A stretch of DNA of 50,968 bases, from contig JANQLN010000034.1 of assembly GCA_028280575.1 (NCBI GenBank), positions 1-50,968 on the forward strand, given 5' to 3'. Of this stretch, positions 26,201-33,113 are shown one piece after another. The translations under genes were made by a program, and so were the position numbers. The stretch comes from Clostridia bacterium (GTDB lineage Bacteria; Bacillota; Clostridia; Acetivibrionales; STF1-152). Position 1 is the stretch's first letter. Every line of letters begins with the position of its first letter. A model generated the notes under the pieces. It was not told the DNA's origin, searched no databases, and was given only the letters and a program-made list of their open reading frames with translations.

Positions 26201-27423
26201 TAAAGCTGGAAACCCAAGACGGGAAGAAAGTAGCAAAAGTAGAGGAGACAGACCTTAAAGCAGCGTTAAAGAACATGGAAAAGGCGATGGACGACGTCAG
26301 GAAAGAAGTGAAAACAAAATTGAAAGAAGAGGCTGCCGTTACGATTTTAGTAGAGGGGGCAGCGTCGAGGGAGGCGTTGGAAGTACCTGTAGCTGCGGCA
26401 TTTATGGAGCAGCTCCGGGATAAAGGTATTGGCGTGCAGGTGGTCACGGACGACGGAGCCATGAAGCTTCCTGCGGCAGCTATTGGTGAGGAATGGATGC
26501 AAGGGGCAAAGGAAGTGAGGATGACTAGAAAACCTCTGGGTTCGGAGGATGCAGAAGCGGTAAAAGAAAAAATAACGGCAAAAGACAGTGGGTTCAGTCC
26601 TGTTGGCGGGGTGTATCATTTTGAAGTGGTGACAGTAGATGATAAAGGAACCGGCAGAAAAGTCGACAAATTGGATGCTAAGGCCCAAATAGCCATTGCA
26701 ATGAAAGAGAAGGATTTAAAGTCTATCGCGGATAAGAGAAAGGCCGGTGTTTATGATGTGGCGGAAGACGGAACGGCAGTATTTAAGGGCGGTATATTCA
26801 ACGATACGGGTATTGTATTTGAAACCGACCGCTTTGGCAGCTATGTGGTGATGGAATACAACAAAACCTTCCGGGATATTCAAAGCCATTGGGCTAAAGA
26901 TTCCATTGAGGTATTGGCGGCAAGACACATAGCTAAAGGAGTGGATGCAGCCAATTTTGACCCTGGAGGCAAAGTGACCAGAGCCCAATTTGCAGTTTTC
27001 CTGGGAAGAGCCTTAGACCTGGAAAAAGCTGCATATGGACATAAGTTCTCCGACCTGCCGGAGGATGCATATTATACAGGCTATGTACTTGCCATGAATA
27101 AAGAGGAATTCATTCAAGGATATGGAGACGGGACATTTAGACCGGATGAGGAAATCACAAGAGAACAAATGGCTGTAATGATGATGAGAGTTTATGAATA
27201 TCTGACCGGAGAGGACCTAGCGGCAGTAAAAGGCTATAGAGATGCAGCCTTTGCGGATATGGACAAAGTATCCTATTATGCTGCAAACAGCTTGAAGGCC
27301 GCCAAAGCATTAGGCTTGGCCGATGGTGTCGGAGAAAATAGATTTAATCCAAAAGGGAAAGCTGAACGTGCCGCAGCTGCGAAAATGATTGTAAGATTGT
27401 TGGAAAAAGGGGAACACTTCTAA
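20221..27423 (+). CDS. Giant SLH-anchored multidomain surface protein with parallel beta-helix
   Basis: 2400 residues. A signal peptide ends near residue 31 (GQALA). The modules that can be read are as follows. A right-handed beta-helix region lies at about 37-710, opening with VYVSNDGDDSNDGS and carrying repeated N-rich turns such as NNTFKDI. An F5/8 type C-like domain is at about 715-830 and a LamG/concanavalin-like domain at 846-1060. Two copies of an InlB/Listeria-Bacteroides repeat plus a beta-sandwich module lie at 1062-1361 and 1366-1665. A further beta module is at 1673-1790 and a fibronectin III-like domain at 1790-1892. A Pro-Ser linker (PSPSPSPSPS) and a helical/mixed region run to about 2215. 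Three SLH repeats close the protein (2217-2400). It should be fixed to secondary wall polymer and act on or bind a polysaccharide imported by the upstream ABC genes. Lyase, epimerase or pure binding roles cannot be distinguished. Site GGAGGG precedes the ATG. Confidence 0.9.
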   Translation: MKGKFSMFFALILAMNCLPNISALSPGQALAVPNAAEVYVSNDGDDSNDGSAALPVKSIEKAIELTRQSGGADKHIILKDGIYQISRTISLAPEDSNLTIRAEAGANPTISGGVRIENWTPAVHNGIQMYEAEVPGEKYNFRQMYVNGQRAVRANSSNNGEAFNQNYPHRVDKYHYVDGKAAGYVVERSIVGDVRNGQNMELVFNEGWRNHRMAVSSLIELNDTEVALYIDPEVFEWSLTADAWTKPVIGKWYYLENAYSQLNRENEFYYDEEQGKVYYYPSSGVDMNTADIWVSGGVETLIAITGNSTSDTINNVSVKGITFKHSTWNRPNTYGASTVQANFYVNEKGQGSHTDGAAGEGGVQAIPTIEIEYASNIKIDRNTLTNLGTTGVRVKNATNGVHITNNTFKDISESSVVVAKWTHNFIDDETEGICYDTKIANNLIEDIAVEFFGAPGLQTYYTDTLLIENNTLRNVGYGAMMLGWNGWQDTEKDSITSRNTTLRYNRVEEWSNEIGDTGGIYTLGQHMNSEVYENYYLNANRYHASLYFDEGSGYFSVFNNVTEQNKALKGGAKFRWFNCWTPQVHDIYAFSNYSNTDPNDDGTVVNVGTRVYGNNWDGENHFEQAGNGQYGEWGKAQGEGWSEIPAQIMNKAGVRNDYDTASHEYPLKIAKPNDVAFGKNSIFRYENGDEDFGKEKLLSQYAVDGYYNNISKDPFAINPTLKDFYGDVFSKGSYAQSGLDNPYGALEVDLLDTFNVNEVEIDFTTQGYATEYEVQVSIDGSKFETVDYVQDNTQDNVKSVFGTKYIRYIRIVPHSLNIDGMQVVNVSAFEDVPAPVPTKKPPEVLDIDDNGLIAKFSADYGIVSRGTQYVREWQNQVPGGNSFVTPLPRAHDGSDVTTGAPKKPKVINFALNDRPTVFFDGWDDNLEVQAGLDKQNNTVSFLARGYRDSSIHVYADEDNKLFEIDNSIAGEWALWTFSTDNGNMTIYKNGEQIDSKRVSTGTIDKLTIGYNVCIRFKTRGAFVGNVTYGDFAEFAVYDRALSEQEAVALFVKHTEKYGDFLVRYDVSFESNGGTEVGNMTGVMSGSRLQEPQAPQKAGNVFAGWYKEPGLINRWLFGTDILYGDITLYARWIDENISEVELAANSLGQAGDASITGLTSGEMYTVLVEDTELLYVQPEGTLTSDIEQAGHLQGTGITGLMNGYRYFVSKHSVMIDDRDDTIEYGGIIGRHASVNNSDCYNDTRTVFHVWDGEYNRNDAYVKYTFIGTGIKLYTEKEGGVTNIDVRLYEGDGIDTEPIDTYISDQRTGYAPGGQKGQQLSYEKEDLALGVYTILLKPDFEDMDNNGMNGFFSVDAFEVVSPADALLKPVDVTFESNGGTEVDAIVGIMTGSKITEPEVPQKEGFIFTGWYSDTDLTQLWDFDRDRVAGEMTLYAGWVASDATEVELDEDSLGEAGDKKIKGLNSGELYVVKANTGIFYTKSDGTLTPDFEEAGHLRGNEIIGLINGYTYSVSKYSVKIDDRDDTIEYGGIIGRHTSVNNSDCYNDTRTVFEVWDWRYNRNDAYVKYTFIGTGIKLYTEKEGGVTNIDVRLYEGDGIDTEPIDTYISDQRTGYAPGGQKGQQLSYEKEDLALGVYTILLKPDFEDMDNNGMDGFFSVDAFEVISPADEIPQEEGIWAGNLDADNLIPNETVIGASYPLETVTAQVRLDGVTDGPGAGEGIMGRLGVKHEDDDGWTWYEAAYKGDSGDNDIYGADFIPMETGTFIYKMAFSSDLGANWHSTEVKQIVVKPSVDRIPPPPAQLEQPEQESGRVTLNWTVQDAVYTVQEAVYNIFAADVYGFKIHRDGEPIDKIWDGAARSYTDYSVENGTAYTYSVESFDDSFNTAAGNTVKVTPGTPPSPSPSPSPSPSQPVERPSGKVPGKAPDDDKVNEMINDLDDELDADEASDILNQIGKLDISSEMAAKVLTKVLQKTQDINDKTAAAMVQILNKVGLIESVKLETQDGKKVAKVEETDLKAALKNMEKAMDDVRKEVKTKLKEEAAVTILVEGAASREALEVPVAAAFMEQLRDKGIGVQVVTDDGAMKLPAAAIGEEWMQGAKEVRMTRKPLGSEDAEAVKEKITAKDSGFSPVGGVYHFEVVTVDDKGTGRKVDKLDAKAQIAIAMKEKDLKSIADKRKAGVYDVAEDGTAVFKGGIFNDTGIVFETDRFGSYVVMEYNKTFRDIQSHWAKDSIEVLAARHIAKGVDAANFDPGGKVTRAQFAVFLGRALDLEKAAYGHKFSDLPEDAYYTGYVLAMNKEEFIQGYGDGTFRPDEEITREQMAVMMMRVYEYLTGEDLAAVKGYRDAAFADMDKVSYYAANSLKAAKALGLADGVGENRFNPKGKAERAAAAKMIVRLLEKGEHF
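23859..24307 (+). repeat. Copy 1 of a nearly identical in-frame repeat in the giant surface protein gene
   Basis: This stretch matches 24768-25216 almost base for base at a fixed offset of 909 bases (303 codons), with scattered substitutions. It encodes a beta-sandwich module running from DDRDDTIEYGGII to GFFSVDAFEV that looks like a carbohydrate-binding fold. The preceding InlB-type segments (about 23404 and 24316) are also duplicated but clearly more diverged. Confidence 0.9.
24768..25216 (+). repeat. Copy 2 of the nearly identical in-frame repeat
   Basis: Second copy of the module at 23859-24307. The differences are few and mostly single bases, for example HVWDGEYN against EVWDWRYN and GMNGFF against GMDGFF in the encoded protein. 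Such identity favours recent duplication or gene conversion. Confidence 0.9.
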
Positions 27424-27436
27424 AAATTGAATAAAA

Positions 27437-27473
27437 GGGGGGAGCGGTATGCATGGTCATGTACGGCTCCCCC
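27437..27473 (+). terminator. GC-rich hairpin after the giant surface protein gene
   Basis: GGGGGAGC at 27438-27445 pairs with GCTCCCCC at 27466-27473. The inner part can pair further (GTA with TAC, CATG with CATG). It lies 14 bases after the stop codon. The T content downstream is modest (AAGTTTA), so it is a probable but not classic terminator. The GTATGC...CATGTACGG pattern also recalls hairpins of group II introns, but no intron protein or domain V is present. Confidence 0.5.
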
Positions 27474-27667
27474 AAGTTTACTGCTTATAGATGGCAAAAG
27501 CACTTCTAATTATATAAAATTTTTAATAAATCATAGAATAAACTTTCATACAATGATACAATTATCAAACAAGAAGATTGTTTTATGTACAATAAAACCT
27601 CTATTAATAAAATTGGTGATTTTGGAGTAACAGACTTTAACCGATTTGAATATTTGGAGCGGGTGTT

Positions 27668-28600
27668 ATGATTATTTCAGCGTCAAGACGAACGGATATA
27701 CCATGCTATTACTCTGATTGGTTCATTAACCGGTTAAAAGAGGGGTATGTTTTGACCAGGAATCCTTTGAATCATGCACAAGTGAGTAAAATTCCTTTAT
27801 CTTCTGATGCTGTAGATTGTATTGTGTTTTGGACCAAAGATCCTGAAAACATGCTGGCAAAGCTTAAAATACTTGAAGAAATGAAGTATAAATTTTATTT
27901 CCAGTTTACATTGACTCCATATGGAACTGATATAGAAAAAAATCTCCGCAGAAAAACAGATATTGAAGATACCTTCATATTCTTAAGCAAAGCTATAGGA
28001 AAAGAGCGTGTAATATGGAGGTATGATCCGATTATTTTAAATGACAGCCTGACTATAGACTACCATAAGGAGCAATTTAAAAGACTTTGCGAGAAGCTAT
28101 ATAATTATACTGAAAATGTAACCATAAGCTTTGTTGACATGTATCGCAAGCTGCAATCAAAAGTTATTCGTCCGATAAATGGTGTCCAGATGGTCGAGCT
28201 TGGCAAAAATATCGGGCAGGCAGCCAAAAATTATGGGCTTACAGTTAAAGCATGCTGTGAGAAAATGGATTTGTCGGCGTCAGGCATTGAAAAAGGAAGC
28301 TGCATTGATAAAACTGTTATTGAAAAGGCTTGTAAATACAGGATTGACGTAAAAGACGATAAAAATCAAAGAGATGGCTGCGGGTGCGTTGAAAGTATAG
28401 ATGTTGGAGCATATAACACATGTCCGAATGGCTGTGTATATTGCTATGCGAATTATAGCAAAAAATCGGTTGAAGCAAATATTAAAAGACATAACATAAA
28501 TGCTGATATGCTAAATGACGAGCTGAAAGGTACAGAAAGAGTATTCGAGAGGAAAATGCGTTCAAATAGGCAAACCCAGCCCCGGTTGTTCCTTTTGTAG
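27668..28600 (+). CDS. DUF1848 family protein with a C-terminal CX3CX2C iron-sulfur motif
   Basis: 310 residues. The N-terminus MIISASRRTDIPCYYSDWF and the following NPLN, VFWTKDP and WRYDPI motifs are characteristic of DUF1848, a probable TIM-barrel family of unknown reaction. Near the end, C252-x3-C256-x2-C259 (CPNGCVYC) matches the radical SAM cluster motif, and further cysteines (DGCGCVE) occur about 16 residues earlier. In ordinary radical SAM enzymes this motif is N-terminal, so its place here is unusual but appears to be a family trait. The gene stands alone between the two carbohydrate loci. The ribosome site is weak. A link to sugar metabolism is not shown. Confidence 0.85.
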   Translation: MIISASRRTDIPCYYSDWFINRLKEGYVLTRNPLNHAQVSKIPLSSDAVDCIVFWTKDPENMLAKLKILEEMKYKFYFQFTLTPYGTDIEKNLRRKTDIEDTFIFLSKAIGKERVIWRYDPIILNDSLTIDYHKEQFKRLCEKLYNYTENVTISFVDMYRKLQSKVIRPINGVQMVELGKNIGQAAKNYGLTVKACCEKMDLSASGIEKGSCIDKTVIEKACKYRIDVKDDKNQRDGCGCVESIDVGAYNTCPNGCVYCYANYSKKSVEANIKRHNINADMLNDELKGTERVFERKMRSNRQTQPRLFLL

Positions 28601-28622
28601 TGGTGTGGGGTTAAATTTGAGT

Positions 28623-28651
28623 TAGACATCAATCATAATATGTATTATAAT
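28623..28651 (+). promoter_or_regulatory. Sigma-A-type promoter before the second YesM/YesN pair
   Basis: TAGACA at 28623-28628 and TATAAT at 28646-28651, spaced 17 bases, lie about 35 bases before the kinase start. The strong -10 and correct spacing suggest constitutive low-level expression of the sensor pair. Confidence 0.6.
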
Positions 28652-28685
28652 TTAAAATATAATGCTAATATGGAGTTTATTGTAT

Positions 28686-30428
28686 ATGAATGTATCTAAG
28701 GCCTTTGGGCTAATCCAAAAGATAAACCTGCGTTCCAAGCTAATTATCAGTTATATCATTATATTTGTATTGCCTATGCTTATTATTTCAAATGTGCTAT
28801 ATACGATTTTCTCTTCCCATTTAAACAAGGTATCTATGGAGCTTACCCAATTGTACACATCTCAGATTGATTCAACCATAAGAAATTTTGTACAATATGC
28901 AGACAATGTTTCAAGAACCGTATTTCATGACAAAAATATTCTATACAATTTAAAAGACAAAAATAAGGAGTCATTATTTGAAAAGATAAAAACAAAATTA
29001 ACGGTTGAAAAGTATTTATCCCAGGTTACTACTTCTATACCTGAGCTGGCGGGAGTTGTTTTAGTGGGTAAAAATGAGCATGTTTACTACAATTCTTCTT
29101 TGCATATTGCAGAATATAATGCCATCATCAAGCAGGATTGGTTTGAGAAGATCCTGCATTCCAAAGGAGAGCTTCAAGTATTTAACGACGGCAACTTTTT
29201 CAGCCCGCATAAAAATTATATGATTTTTGGCAGGCTTGTGAATGACTATGAATCAAATCCGGCAGGCGTCATTCTTTTTATCACCGATCCGAATCATATT
29301 GTTAAAATGAATGCAAAACAACACAGCATACAGGAAAAATATGATATCAATATTATCATAAGCGATATTGATGGCAATCCAATGATCCATTTGAATGAAA
29401 AAGGAACGGGCAATACATTAAGCGGGGAAAAAATAAAAGGATATGAAGACACTTATATTGCCTATGATGAAACTTTGGATTATGGATTGAAAATAAAAGT
29501 TTTGTACCCCAAAAAGAAGCTGTATGCTGAAATTGAGTATATAAGAAGTGCCAATTATGCCGTTATGGTTTTTAGCTTGATTTTTTCTATTTCATTCTCA
29601 CTTTTAGTAAGCTATAATATAACCAGACCTTTGGTTGAGCTGCAAAAAAGTATAAAGAAGGTACAAACGGGGAATTATGAAACCATTAATGAAGTAAAGG
29701 GTAATGACGAGATTGCAAACCTTATACGTAACTATAATTTGATGATAACAAAAATAAATGTGTTGTTTAAGGATGTGTACATGGCAAAGCTCAAGCAAAA
29801 ACAGGCACAGTTTTTGGCTCTGCAGCACCAAGTCAACCCGCATATGCTATATAATACTTTAGAGTCCATTCGTATGGAAGCAGCCGTCAGCAAGAATATA
29901 AGGGTAGCAGACATGGTAAAAACCCTTGCAAAAATGTTTAGACTGACTTTACAGCCTGAAAACAAAATAAACTATATCCGGGATGAGGTTGAATATGCAA
30001 AAATTTATGTAGCGCTTCAAAACATCCGATATAACGACTGCATCCATATCACTTTTGAAATAGAACCGGATATTGAGCATGCAAGGATTATAAGGCTTGT
30101 ATTTCAGCCTGTTATAGAAAACGCAATTATTCACGGCTTTGTAAATCGGAAAAAGGTTTTTAACATCCATTTACGGGCTGCGAAACTAAAAAAAGATATA
30201 CTTATCAGGATTACCGACAATGGAAGAGGAATAGAAAAACACCGGCTTGAAAAAATTAATAAAGATCTAGAAATTTCAGAGATAGATCCTGATACTTCTA
30301 AGGACAGTATTGGGCTGAAAAACATTTATGAGAGAATACGTAACTATTATGGTAAAAACTATTATCTAAAGATATATTCGGAATATGGAAAGGGCACAAT
30401 GGTAGAAATGTTGATTCCAAAAGCTTAG
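28686..30428 (+). CDS. YesM-type membrane sensor histidine kinase (carbohydrate locus 2)
   Basis: About 580 residues from ATG 28686 (TGGAG at 28671-28675); the frame is open from ATG 28662. Helix 1 lies near 20-40 (LIISYIIIFVLPMLIISNVL). An extracellular dCache-like sensor follows to about 280, with helix 2 near 285-310. The HAMP region has ITRPLVELQKSIKKV. The kinase box is HQVNPHMLYNTLESIR with His386 as phosphate acceptor, then the N box QPVIENAIIHGF and G box ITDNGRGI. It is separated from its response regulator by 11 bases. It presumably senses a plant or microbial oligosaccharide taken up by the LplB/YtcP-type importer downstream. Confidence 0.93.
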   Translation: MNVSKAFGLIQKINLRSKLIISYIIIFVLPMLIISNVLYTIFSSHLNKVSMELTQLYTSQIDSTIRNFVQYADNVSRTVFHDKNILYNLKDKNKESLFEKIKTKLTVEKYLSQVTTSIPELAGVVLVGKNEHVYYNSSLHIAEYNAIIKQDWFEKILHSKGELQVFNDGNFFSPHKNYMIFGRLVNDYESNPAGVILFITDPNHIVKMNAKQHSIQEKYDINIIISDIDGNPMIHLNEKGTGNTLSGEKIKGYEDTYIAYDETLDYGLKIKVLYPKKKLYAEIEYIRSANYAVMVFSLIFSISFSLLVSYNITRPLVELQKSIKKVQTGNYETINEVKGNDEIANLIRNYNLMITKINVLFKDVYMAKLKQKQAQFLALQHQVNPHMLYNTLESIRMEAAVSKNIRVADMVKTLAKMFRLTLQPENKINYIRDEVEYAKIYVALQNIRYNDCIHITFEIEPDIEHARIIRLVFQPVIENAIIHGFVNRKKVFNIHLRAAKLKKDILIRITDNGRGIEKHRLEKINKDLEISEIDPDTSKDSIGLKNIYERIRNYYGKNYYLKIYSEYGKGTMVEMLIPKA

Positions 30429-30439
30429 GGGGAGAGCAT

Positions 30440-32029
30440 ATGTATAAGGTTTTACTGATAGATGACGAAAAAATTATTATTAAAGGACTAAAATCAATTA
30501 TTAACTGGGAAGGTCTGAATTGTGAGGTATTCGGAGAAGCCTGTGACGGCAAGGAGGGAATAAAAAAAGCAAAACAGCTTAAACCGGATATTATCATTGT
30601 GGATATAAAAATGCCAATGATAGACGGGCTGCAGATGATTGAACAACTGATGGCAGAAGGATTTGAATCAAAATATATTATTCTAAGCGGCTATTCGGAA
30701 TTTGAATACGCTAAGAAGGGTATTGAAATGGGTGTGGATGCGTATTTGCTAAAGCCTGTTGAAGAGCTGGAGCTTGAACAAAAAGTTCAAATGCTGACCG
30801 GTAAGATTGAAGAAGAAAAGCAGAGCAAAGCGCAAAGCAGTGAACTGTTAAAGCTGAAGCAAACCAACAAAAACATTTCAAAAAATTATATACTTAGGGA
30901 TATTGTAGATTCAGGTATTGACCATGAACCGGATATTGACAGGCAGCTCAAAAGCATAGGCATAGATATTTTCAATATAAGCCTTGTTGGAATGATTATA
31001 GAGTCCGATGAATTGGGTTTGTATCTTCAAAAGCAAAGGGATAACATATATAAGCAGATAGAATCCGTTTTGCCTGTGGGTTTAAAAGCAGTTTTATTCA
31101 GATACAGGGCCAACCAGATCGGTGTTATTCTAAACAGCAAAACAAAATTTAGTGATGATATCATTCGTGACGCAGGTAATAAGATATTCAAAACACTTAC
31201 TTCAAACTATGATATAAAAATAACCATAGGGGTTGGAAGTATTGTGAACAATGTAATGGAGCTTTCAAAAACATTTTGGGATGCCCGGTATGTTGTAGGG
31301 TATAAAATTATCAAGGGAAATACGGTTATATTGGCCAATGATATCAAAGCGTATTCAACAAGTTTAATTAAAGTACCAAAAGAAATCCTTGACGGTATAT
31401 CCATGGCTGTTATTGAATCGGATATGCAAACAGCAGTATTACAAATAAACAACTTTTATGACCATCTCCTCAAATGTGAAGGCTTGAGCCTGTTTCAGCT
31501 TCAGATCCAATCCTTGCATGTTATCGTGCATATTATACAAAAAATAGATTCCATCCAGATTGAGCTGAATAAGTATTTTGGAAAGGATATGATTACACTT
31601 GAAAGCATCTCCCGTTTTGATTCTATGGAGGAATTAAAAAACTGGATGACAAATATTTTAAAAAGCATAATTGAAATCCGTTCCAAAAGGGTCGTGGTTT
31701 CCGGCAGTATAATAAAACAGGTCATAGAGTATATCAACGACAATTATAATAAAAACATTACTTTGGCTTTACTCTCAGAAATATTTTACTTAAGCCCGCA
31801 ATATATCAGCCAATTGTTTAAGAAAAAAAAAGGTATATCTTATCAGGGTTATGTTACACAGGTCAGAATGGAAAAGGCCAAGGAACTGTTATTATTGACA
31901 GACTCCAAGATATACGAGGTCTCACAAAAAGTGGGATACCATAATATAAAACACTTTAGAAAAACATTTGAAAGGTACGCAGGAGTGAACCCATCTGAAT
32001 ATAAGAACAGAAAGCTGTTTCATCCATAA
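30440..32029 (+). CDS. YesN-type response regulator with AraC DNA-binding domain (locus 2)
   Basis: 529 residues. The receiver has Asp55 in IVDIKMPMIDG, LSGYSEFEYAKKG and YLLKPVEELEL. A predicted coiled coil (residues 108-150, EQKVQMLTGKIEEEKQ) links to a YesN-like central domain. The C-terminal AraC domain includes ITLALLSEIFYLSPQYISQL and the signature YEVSQKVGYHNIKHFRKTF. The site GGGGGAG precedes the ATG. It is the partner of the preceding kinase and probably activates the importer operon that starts 125 bases downstream. Confidence 0.94.
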   Translation: MYKVLLIDDEKIIIKGLKSIINWEGLNCEVFGEACDGKEGIKKAKQLKPDIIIVDIKMPMIDGLQMIEQLMAEGFESKYIILSGYSEFEYAKKGIEMGVDAYLLKPVEELELEQKVQMLTGKIEEEKQSKAQSSELLKLKQTNKNISKNYILRDIVDSGIDHEPDIDRQLKSIGIDIFNISLVGMIIESDELGLYLQKQRDNIYKQIESVLPVGLKAVLFRYRANQIGVILNSKTKFSDDIIRDAGNKIFKTLTSNYDIKITIGVGSIVNNVMELSKTFWDARYVVGYKIIKGNTVILANDIKAYSTSLIKVPKEILDGISMAVIESDMQTAVLQINNFYDHLLKCEGLSLFQLQIQSLHVIVHIIQKIDSIQIELNKYFGKDMITLESISRFDSMEELKNWMTNILKSIIEIRSKRVVVSGSIIKQVIEYINDNYNKNITLALLSEIFYLSPQYISQLFKKKKGISYQGYVTQVRMEKAKELLLLTDSKIYEVSQKVGYHNIKHFRKTFERYAGVNPSEYKNRKLFHP

Positions 32030-32057
32030 TATAAACAATTTTAAAAACCCCCCCTTT

Positions 32058-32087
32058 TTGCTATAATCTGTTACCTTTTTTTATAAA
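32058..32087 (+). promoter_or_regulatory. Possible promoter of the locus 2 importer
   Basis: TTGCTA at 32058-32063 and TATAAA at 32082-32087 are 18 bases apart. A second -10-like TATAAT occurs at 32099-32104 without a -35. Both fit a promoter needing an activator. An 8-base run of C at about 32048-32054 just upstream is unusual in this AT-rich DNA. Confidence 0.3.
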
Positions 32088-32153
32088 GGGCTATACTCTA
32101 TAATAATATTGGCACCAGATTGTTAGCAAAATATATTAGAAGGGGGATTTAAC

Positions 32154-33113
32154 TTGGCTGAAACAGTTATATCCTGCAACAAAAAAAGTATAAATGAACT
32201 ATTAAAAAAACACACCGTGATAAACAATATAAGGAAGTATCCGGCTTTGTATATCATGGTTTTACCGGGACTTGTGTTTTTTATTTTATTTAAATATGTA
32301 CCCATCCTGGGGTCGGTCATCGCTTTTGAAGATTATAATATTTTCAAAGGAATTTTTGAAAGCGAGCTGGTAGGGTTGAAACACTTCATACGTTTTTTTA
32401 ATTACCAGGATTTTTGGCGTGTGGTAAAAAATACAGTGATTATTGGTTCCTATAAGCTGCTATTTGGCTTTCCTGCACCGATTATTCTTGCCGTACTTAT
32501 AAATGAAGTCAAAAACAAGTATTTTAAAAAAACCGTACAAACCATATTTTACGTCCCCCACTTCTTTTCCTGGGTGATTATTGCCGGGTTGACGTTTACT
32601 TTTTTATCATTAGACGGTATGGTAAACCAAATCATTGAATATTTTGGGGCAGAACCGGTCTTGTTTATGCAGCAAAAAGAGATGTTCCGGCCACTTGTAG
32701 TGTTGACGCATTTATGGCGAAACACAGGATGGGGTACGATCGTTCTTATGGCTGCACTAAGCAGTATTGATCCGCAGGTATATGAATCAGCAAAGATAGA
32801 TGGAGCGAGCAGGATAAGAACCATTTTTTCCGTCACAATTCCTTTGCTTATGCCCACCGTAACAGTTCTATTTTTACTCAACTTAGGCAGATTTCTTGAT
32901 TTAGGCTTTGAGCATGTATACAATCTGCTGACGCCGATGACCTATAGTGTGGGGGATATTATAGATACCTATGTATACAGGATAGGCATTATTGACGGTC
33001 AATACAGTTTTTCAACTGCAATTGGGATGTTTCAATCCATTATAGGTTTTATTATGGTCATTTGCGCCAATAAGCTGGCAAAAAAATATACAGATGCGGG
33101 AGGATTATGGTAG
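32154..33113 (+). CDS. LplB-type sugar ABC transporter permease (locus 2)
   Basis: 319 residues from TTG 32154, behind GAAGGGGGA. After a 35-residue cytoplasmic leader come six hydrophobic segments, the first being PALYIMVLPGLVFFILFKYV. This opening, VLPGxxFFxxFxYxPxxG, is the hallmark of the LplB/YteP subfamily. The EAA loop is VYESAKIDGASRIRTIF with SVTIPLLMP following. It forms the channel with the next gene, whose ATG follows the stop codon directly. Related importers take up pectin or hemicellulose fragments; the substrate here is not determined. Confidence 0.94.
   Translation: MAETVISCNKKSINELLKKHTVINNIRKYPALYIMVLPGLVFFILFKYVPILGSVIAFEDYNIFKGIFESELVGLKHFIRFFNYQDFWRVVKNTVIIGSYKLLFGFPAPIILAVLINEVKNKYFKKTVQTIFYVPHFFSWVIIAGLTFTFLSLDGMVNQIIEYFGAEPVLFMQQKEMFRPLVVLTHLWRNTGWGTIVLMAALSSIDPQVYESAKIDGASRIRTIFSVTIPLLMPTVTVLFLLNLGRFLDLGFEHVYNLLTPMTYSVGDIIDTYVYRIGIIDGQYSFSTAIGMFQSIIGFIMVICANKLAKKYTDAGGLW

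Noticed and set aside
27427-27630. 67-codon plus-strand frame just after the giant gene
   Set aside because: It runs through the GC-rich hairpin and has no convincing start context or domain.
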